Shown here: positions 1 to 3,153 of the stretch, in pieces
How the letters are laid out: each line of letters begins with the position of its first letter
How positions within the stretch are numbered: the stretch's first letter is position 1
From: Acidobacteriaceae bacterium
GTDB taxonomy: Bacteria; Acidobacteriota; Terriglobia; Terriglobales; Acidobacteriaceae
DNA length: 5,247 bases
Assembly (NCBI GenBank): GCA_003154055.1
Contig: PMCH01000330.1
Span: 2,347-7,593 of the forward strand
Direction: 5' to 3'
The notes under the pieces: model-generated
Databases searched by the model: none
What the model saw: the letters and a program-made list of their open reading frames with translations, nothing else
Told to the model about the DNA's origin: nothing
Position numbers and translations under genes: made by a program

Positions 1-2
1 AA

Positions 3-56
3 GCCCGCTTCGGCGACCGTCCGGTTTTCGTAAAAGGAAATGCACCCAGGTTCTGA
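3..56 (+). CDS. Possible 3' tail of an upstream gene
   Basis: Reading from base 3 gives ARFGDRPVFVKGNAPRF followed by TGA at 54-56. The first codons use mostly C or G at the third position, as in the coding parts of the window. It is too short to identify. A competing frame from base 1 gives KPASATVRFS with TAA at 31-33. One of the two may be the end of a gene lying left of the window, which would leave about 120 bases or more as leader before the kinase. Confidence 0.2.
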   Translation, partial: ARFGDRPVFVKGNAPRF

Positions 57-117
57 CCCAGTCGGAGGCGCATATGGTTCCAACAGTTGCTGGTGTGGGA
101 AGAACGAATTGAGCGGT

Positions 118-141
118 GCCCTGCCTGGCGGGCCCTGCCTG
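118..141 (+). repeat. 10-base direct repeat in the kinase leader, 14-base period
   Basis: GCCCTGCCTG occurs at 118-127 and again at 132-141, separated by GCGG. It lies 37-60 bases before the preferred kinase start at 178, so it could be an operator-like element in the leader or a chance duplication. No convincing promoter boxes were identified in 57-177. Confidence 0.35.
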
Positions 142-177
142 AAATGGCGGACGAAGCCGGCACCCCAAGAATGTTCT

Positions 178-3105
178 ATGCAATCGAACTCGGGTCCTAG
201 TCTGGTCGTCAACCCGCGGTTTTTGAGTCGCCAGATCGTCGCTGCAGCCGCCCTCATTTCCGCCCTTGGCATTGGCGGAGGTTTGCTGTGGAGACACTTC
301 GCCGAGTACCTGCTCTCTTCGGATTTCCTCCCGCACATGTACTGTTACCTCGGAAACCGCGGCATTGCGTGGACTCATGTCCTCTCCGATGTACTGATTG
401 CGGTTTCGTATTTTGCGATTTCCGGAACGCTCGCCTACATGATCTACCGGGGGCGTCACGAAGTACCCTTCCTCGGGATATTTTTCGCATTCGGCCTGTT
501 CATTGTCGCCTGCGGTAGTGCCCATCTCGTGGAAGCAATCACCGTTTGGCGTCCCTACTATGTACTCTCGGCGGGAGTGAAGGTCATTACCGCCATTGCC
601 TCGTTGACCACCGCCGTGTTGCTCCCCTTCACGGTTCCTCGCGTCCTCTCCCTGGTTCATGAAGCCAGAGTCTCCGAGGATCATCGGCGTGCCCTGCAAC
701 AAGCTCTCCTTGATCGTGACGCGGCGCAGCTCCAACTGAAGGGAAGCCATGATGTCCTGGAGCGGAGCGTGGCCGAGCGTTCGGCGCAGCTTGTCGAAGC
801 GAACCAGCAACTGACGGCCGAAGTTGCCGAGCGAAAGAAGGCTCAGAACCGGCTCAGTCATCTGGCGTCCATCGTGGAGTCCTCTCACGAAGCGATTCAC
901 TCCGAAAATCTTCTGGGGAGGATCACCAGCTGGAATCAGGGCGCAGAGCAAACCTACGGCTATCGGGCGTCGGAGGTGATCGGCAGACCGGTCTCTATCC
1001 TCGCGCCCCCGGAAAGGCTGCACGAGGTTGAGGAAATCCTGGAGAAAGTTCAGCGGGGAGAACGGGTCCAGTACGACGAAACCGTCCGCGTCACCAAGGG
1101 CGGGCAGTACCTCGACTTGTCGATGACCGTGTCTCCCTTGCGGGATTCTTCGGGAACAATTGTCGGAGCATCGGTGATCGGCCGGGATGTAAGCGAGCGC
1201 AAGAAAGCGGCCGAGGCCCTGCGGCGGTCGGAGGAACAATACCGGCTGTTCTTCGAAAGGAATCCGCTTCCCATGTGGGTATATGACCGGGAGACTCTGG
1301 ACTTCCTGGCGGTGAACGAAGCAGCTGTGCGCCACTACGGTTACTCCGCGCAAGAGTTTCTCGACATGAAGATCACGGAAATACGGCCGGAGGAGGATGT
1401 TCCGGCTGTCCTGCAGTTGAACGCGAACCTTGGCGAAGGCCTGACACCGGCGGGTGTGTGGAAGCACCGCAAAAAGAATGGCACGCTGATCGATGTTGAA
1501 ATCAACACGCACCGCCTCACTCTGCATGGTCGATCTGCCCAGCTCGCGCTGATCAATGACATAACCGGGAAGCTGCGCAATGAACAACAACTGCGGCAAT
1601 CAGAAGAGAGATTCTCGAAAGCATTCCGGTCAAGCCCGCTCGCCATCACGATCTCGACCCGAGCGGAAGGGCGGTATCTGGACGTCAACGACGCATTTCT
1701 ACGGCTGCTGGACGCCGAAAAGGCAGCGGTGATCGGCAAGACTGCGGCTGAGCTCAACATCTGGGCGAATCCCAAAGACCGTGAGCTCATGCTCGAACTG
1801 CTCAGCCAGACCGGCAGGGTGGTTGCGCTGGAAACGGTGTTCCAGACGCGTTCCAAAGAAGCAAGGAGTGTGGAAGTATCAGCCGAACTCGTTCAGCTGG
1901 ATGGGGAAACATGCATTCTGGCGATCACCAAGGATGTGACGGAATCCAAGCGCCTTGAACAGCAGCTGCGAGGGGCACAGAGGATGGAATCGATCGGCCG
2001 GCTCGCGGGCGGGGTCGCGCACGATTTTAACAACATGCTGGGAGTGATCATCGGATATAGCGAGCTCCTGCAAGAGCACCTTCCGTTGATGGATCCCTCC
2101 CGGAAGAACGTCGACGAGATCAAGAGAGCGGCACAACGCTCGGCAACGCTGACTCGCCAGCTTCTTGCCTTCAGCCGGCAGCAAATTCTCGATCCCAGAG
2201 TTCTCAACCTGAATAGCGTGCTTGACAACATCAGCTCCATGCTGCGCCGGATGATTGGCGATGATGTGGAACTGGTCCTGGCGCCAGAACCCTCGCTTGG
2301 CTCGGTGAAGGCGGATCAAAGTCAGGTCGAGCAGATTCTGATGAACCTGGCGGTCAATGCACGGGATGCCATGGTGCAAGGCGGAAAGCTCATCATAGAA
2401 ACTGCAAACGCGGAGCTCGATCAAGCCTACTTCCGTGCCCATCCGGGCGCGACCCCAGGACCTTATGTTCTGATCTCGGTGAGCGATACCGGACAGGGCA
2501 TTTCGCCAAAAGACATGCCACACATTTTTGAGCCCTTCTTCACCACCAAAGGTCCCGGCAAAGGCACTGGACTCGGCCTCTCCACGGTCTATGGAATCGT
2601 CAAGCAGAGCAGCGGATATGTCTGGGCTTACAGTGAGGAGGGCCGGGGGACGACTTTCAAGATCTACCTGCCGCGAATCTACGGGCCGGTGGACAAACCG
2701 GAGCAGCCCAGCGCCAGCGCGGGAGTAGCCGGCGGAGCCGAGACAATCCTGCTGGTGGAAGATGAGGACGCGCTGCGCGAACTGACGCGCAATTTGCTCG
2801 TGGGCGGCGGGTACTCGGTTCTGGAAGCCGCGGATGCAACGATTGCACTCGCCATCGGGCTCAACCATAAGGGCAAAATCGATCTGCTCCTGACCGATGT
2901 GGTCATGCCCGGCATGAACGGGTACGAACTGGAAAAGAAGCTGCAGGCCAGTCGGCCAGACTTACGAACGGTGTACATGTCCGGCTACGCGGATGAGATG
3001 ATTGTCCACCATGGCGTGCTTAACCCAGGCGTTGAGCTCCTGCTGAAACCCTTCACGAGAGACTCTCTGTTCAGCAAGATGCGTAGCGTCCTTACTCGAC
3101 CCTAG
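178..3105 (+). CDS. Hybrid sensor histidine kinase/response regulator with ethylene-receptor-type membrane domain and three PAS domains
   Basis: Membrane sensor kinase that should autophosphorylate on His and pass phosphate to its own receiver. From the ATG at 178 it has 975 residues. In order: a TM helix (20-38); a three-helix ethylene-binding-type domain (about 50-158); a coiled coil (159-229); PAS1 (229-344), PAS2 (351-467) and PAS3 (475-594); HisKA with H-box HDFNN, phospho-His615; and HATPase_c with N-box Asn723/Asn727, G1 DTGQG (770-774), FEPFFTTK (784-791) and G2 GKGTGLGL (794-801). The receiver (855-973) has acidic pocket Glu861-Asp864, phospho-Asp907, Ser935 and Lys957, so kinase and receiver both look intact. 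I chose 178 because the 46 residues between the earlier in-frame ATG at 40 and this Met look non-coding (Gly/Pro/Cys-rich, no domain). Neither start has a good ribosome site: AAGA at 167-170 is weak, and AAGGA at 34-38 is only one base from the ATG at 40. There is no DNA-binding output domain, so a separate Hpt or regulator is expected elsewhere. Confidence 0.95.
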   Translation: MQSNSGPSLVVNPRFLSRQIVAAAALISALGIGGGLLWRHFAEYLLSSDFLPHMYCYLGNRGIAWTHVLSDVLIAVSYFAISGTLAYMIYRGRHEVPFLGIFFAFGLFIVACGSAHLVEAITVWRPYYVLSAGVKVITAIASLTTAVLLPFTVPRVLSLVHEARVSEDHRRALQQALLDRDAAQLQLKGSHDVLERSVAERSAQLVEANQQLTAEVAERKKAQNRLSHLASIVESSHEAIHSENLLGRITSWNQGAEQTYGYRASEVIGRPVSILAPPERLHEVEEILEKVQRGERVQYDETVRVTKGGQYLDLSMTVSPLRDSSGTIVGASVIGRDVSERKKAAEALRRSEEQYRLFFERNPLPMWVYDRETLDFLAVNEAAVRHYGYSAQEFLDMKITEIRPEEDVPAVLQLNANLGEGLTPAGVWKHRKKNGTLIDVEINTHRLTLHGRSAQLALINDITGKLRNEQQLRQSEERFSKAFRSSPLAITISTRAEGRYLDVNDAFLRLLDAEKAAVIGKTAAELNIWANPKDRELMLELLSQTGRVVALETVFQTRSKEARSVEVSAELVQLDGETCILAITKDVTESKRLEQQLRGAQRMESIGRLAGGVAHDFNNMLGVIIGYSELLQEHLPLMDPSRKNVDEIKRAAQRSATLTRQLLAFSRQQILDPRVLNLNSVLDNISSMLRRMIGDDVELVLAPEPSLGSVKADQSQVEQILMNLAVNARDAMVQGGKLIIETANAELDQAYFRAHPGATPGPYVLISVSDTGQGISPKDMPHIFEPFFTTKGPGKGTGLGLSTVYGIVKQSSGYVWAYSEEGRGTTFKIYLPRIYGPVDKPEQPSASAGVAGGAETILLVEDEDALRELTRNLLVGGGYSVLEAADATIALAIGLNHKGKIDLLLTDVVMPGMNGYELEKKLQASRPDLRTVYMSGYADEMIVHHGVLNPGVELLLKPFTRDSLFSKMRSVLTRP
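235..291 (+). other. Extra N-terminal transmembrane helix ahead of the ethylene-binding-type domain
   Basis: Residues 20-38 of the kinase (from the ATG at 178) form an uncharged Ala/Ile/Leu/Gly-rich stretch, IVAAAALISALGIGGGLLW, preceded by Arg14 and Arg18 and followed by Arg39 and His40. Its length suits a membrane helix or uncleaved signal anchor; there is no clear signal-peptidase site. Total predicted helices before the cytoplasmic part are four. ETR1 itself has three, whereas subfamily-2 plant receptors carry an additional N-terminal hydrophobic segment. With the Arg-bearing N-terminus inside, four helices put the PAS and kinase domains in the cytoplasm. Confidence 0.8.
325..651 (+). other. 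Ethylene-receptor-type (ETR1/SynEtr1-like) copper/ethylene-binding transmembrane domain
   Basis: Domain within the hybrid kinase, residues about 50-158 from the ATG at 178, with three helices at about 67-89, 97-121 and 131-154. Aligned by eye to recalled Arabidopsis ETR1: LSDVLIAVSYFAIS matches ISDFFIAIAYFSIP, FIVACGSAH matches FIVLCGATH, and KVITAIASLTTA matches KVLTAVVSCATA. Equivalents of residues needed for ethylene binding or signalling in ETR1 are Asp71 (Asp25), Tyr78 (Tyr32), Ile81 (Ile35), Ile109 (Ile62), Cys112 (Cys65, Cu ligand), His116 (His69, Cu ligand), Lys135 (Lys91) and Ala146 (Ala102). Two differences are Ser77 for Ala31 and Ser82 for Pro36. The segment before helix 1 (HMYCYL, then WTHVLSD) carries extra His53 and Cys56. 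A copper cofactor and ethylene as ligand are inferred from the family, not shown here. Confidence 0.88.
862..1959 (+). other. Three tandem PAS domains of the hybrid kinase
   Basis: PAS1 has the ITSWNQGAEQTYGY...EVIGRPVSIL core and ends VIGRDVSERKKAAEAL, a classic PAS-to-linker helix. PAS2 begins YRLFFERNPLPMWVYD, with FLAVNEAAVRHYGYS and closing INDITGKLR. PAS3 begins SEERFSKAFRSSPLAITI, with YLDVNDAFLRLL and closing ITKDVTESKRLEQQL, which runs straight into the dimerisation helix of HisKA. No residues typical of LOV flavin attachment (the NCRFLQ motif) or an evident haem ligand stand out, so ligands cannot be named. Plant ethylene receptors have a GAF domain in this position; here it is replaced by PAS repeats. 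Confidence 0.9.
1975..2673 (+). other. HisKA and HATPase_c catalytic core (HDFNN-type)
   Basis: The phospho-accepting His615 codon is at 2020-2022 in the motif GGVAHDFNN, the H-box variant of the HPK4-like class that often follows PAS arrays and precedes C-terminal receivers. The ATP-binding domain has all boxes: QILMNLAVNARDAM (N), VSDTGQGIS (G1), IFEPFFTTK (F) and GKGTGLGLSTVYGIV (G2). No catalytic residue appears lost, so this is predicted to be an active kinase rather than a degenerate one. Confidence 0.94.
2740..3096 (+). other. C-terminal receiver (REC) domain of the hybrid kinase
   Basis: ETILLVEDEDALRE opens the domain with the acidic Mg-binding pocket. LLLTDVVMPGMNGYEL holds the phospho-accepting Asp907 (codon 2896-2898). 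VYMSGYADE supplies the conserved Ser935, and LLLKPFT the conserved Lys957. It is complete and ends a few residues before the stop. It can serve as the intramolecular phosphate acceptor in a phosphorelay or as a phosphatase-coupled sink. Confidence 0.94.
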
Positions 3106-3119
3106 CGACCGCTACGCAT
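3079..3119. repeat. Perfect 10-base inverted repeat across the kinase stop codon; possible terminator or convergent-junction hairpin
   Basis: ATGCGTAGCG at 3079-3088 pairs fully with CGCTACGCAT at 3110-3119, leaving a 21-base loop that includes the TAG stop at 3103-3105. It sits in the gap between two convergent genes, where a bidirectional terminator would be useful. Neither side is followed by a T-run, so it is not a standard intrinsic terminator; the repeat is certain, the role is inferred. A GGCGCC palindrome abuts it at 3120-3125. Confidence 0.6.
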
Positions 3120-3153
3120 GGCGCCGCACAAACACGTTCCCTTCCCGCAGTCC

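Noticed and set aside
40..177. N-terminal extension of the kinase from the ATG at 40
   Set aside because: The frame is open after TAA at 31-33, but the 46 residues are Gly/Pro/Cys-rich without domain character, and the purine run is only one base from the ATG. The ATG at 178 sits just before the first membrane helix. It remains possible, not excluded.
178..660. Recent transfer of the ethylene-binding domain from a plant
   Set aside because: The domain has bacterial-style features (the CYL...W.H..SD lead-in and an extra N-terminal helix), base composition like the rest of the gene, and PAS rather than GAF following it. Plant receptors are generally thought to derive from the cyanobacterial line, so bacterial ancestry is the simpler view.
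1341..1856. Minus-strand open frame opposite PAS2 and PAS3 (171 residues)
   Set aside because: Ser/Arg-rich translation with no domain, fully inside the real PAS coding sequence.
1879..2868. Long minus-strand open frame opposite the kinase core (329 residues)
   Set aside because: It mirrors the strongly conserved HisKA, HATPase and receiver coding sequence. The translation has no recognisable domain, so it is a by-product of GC-rich codon use.
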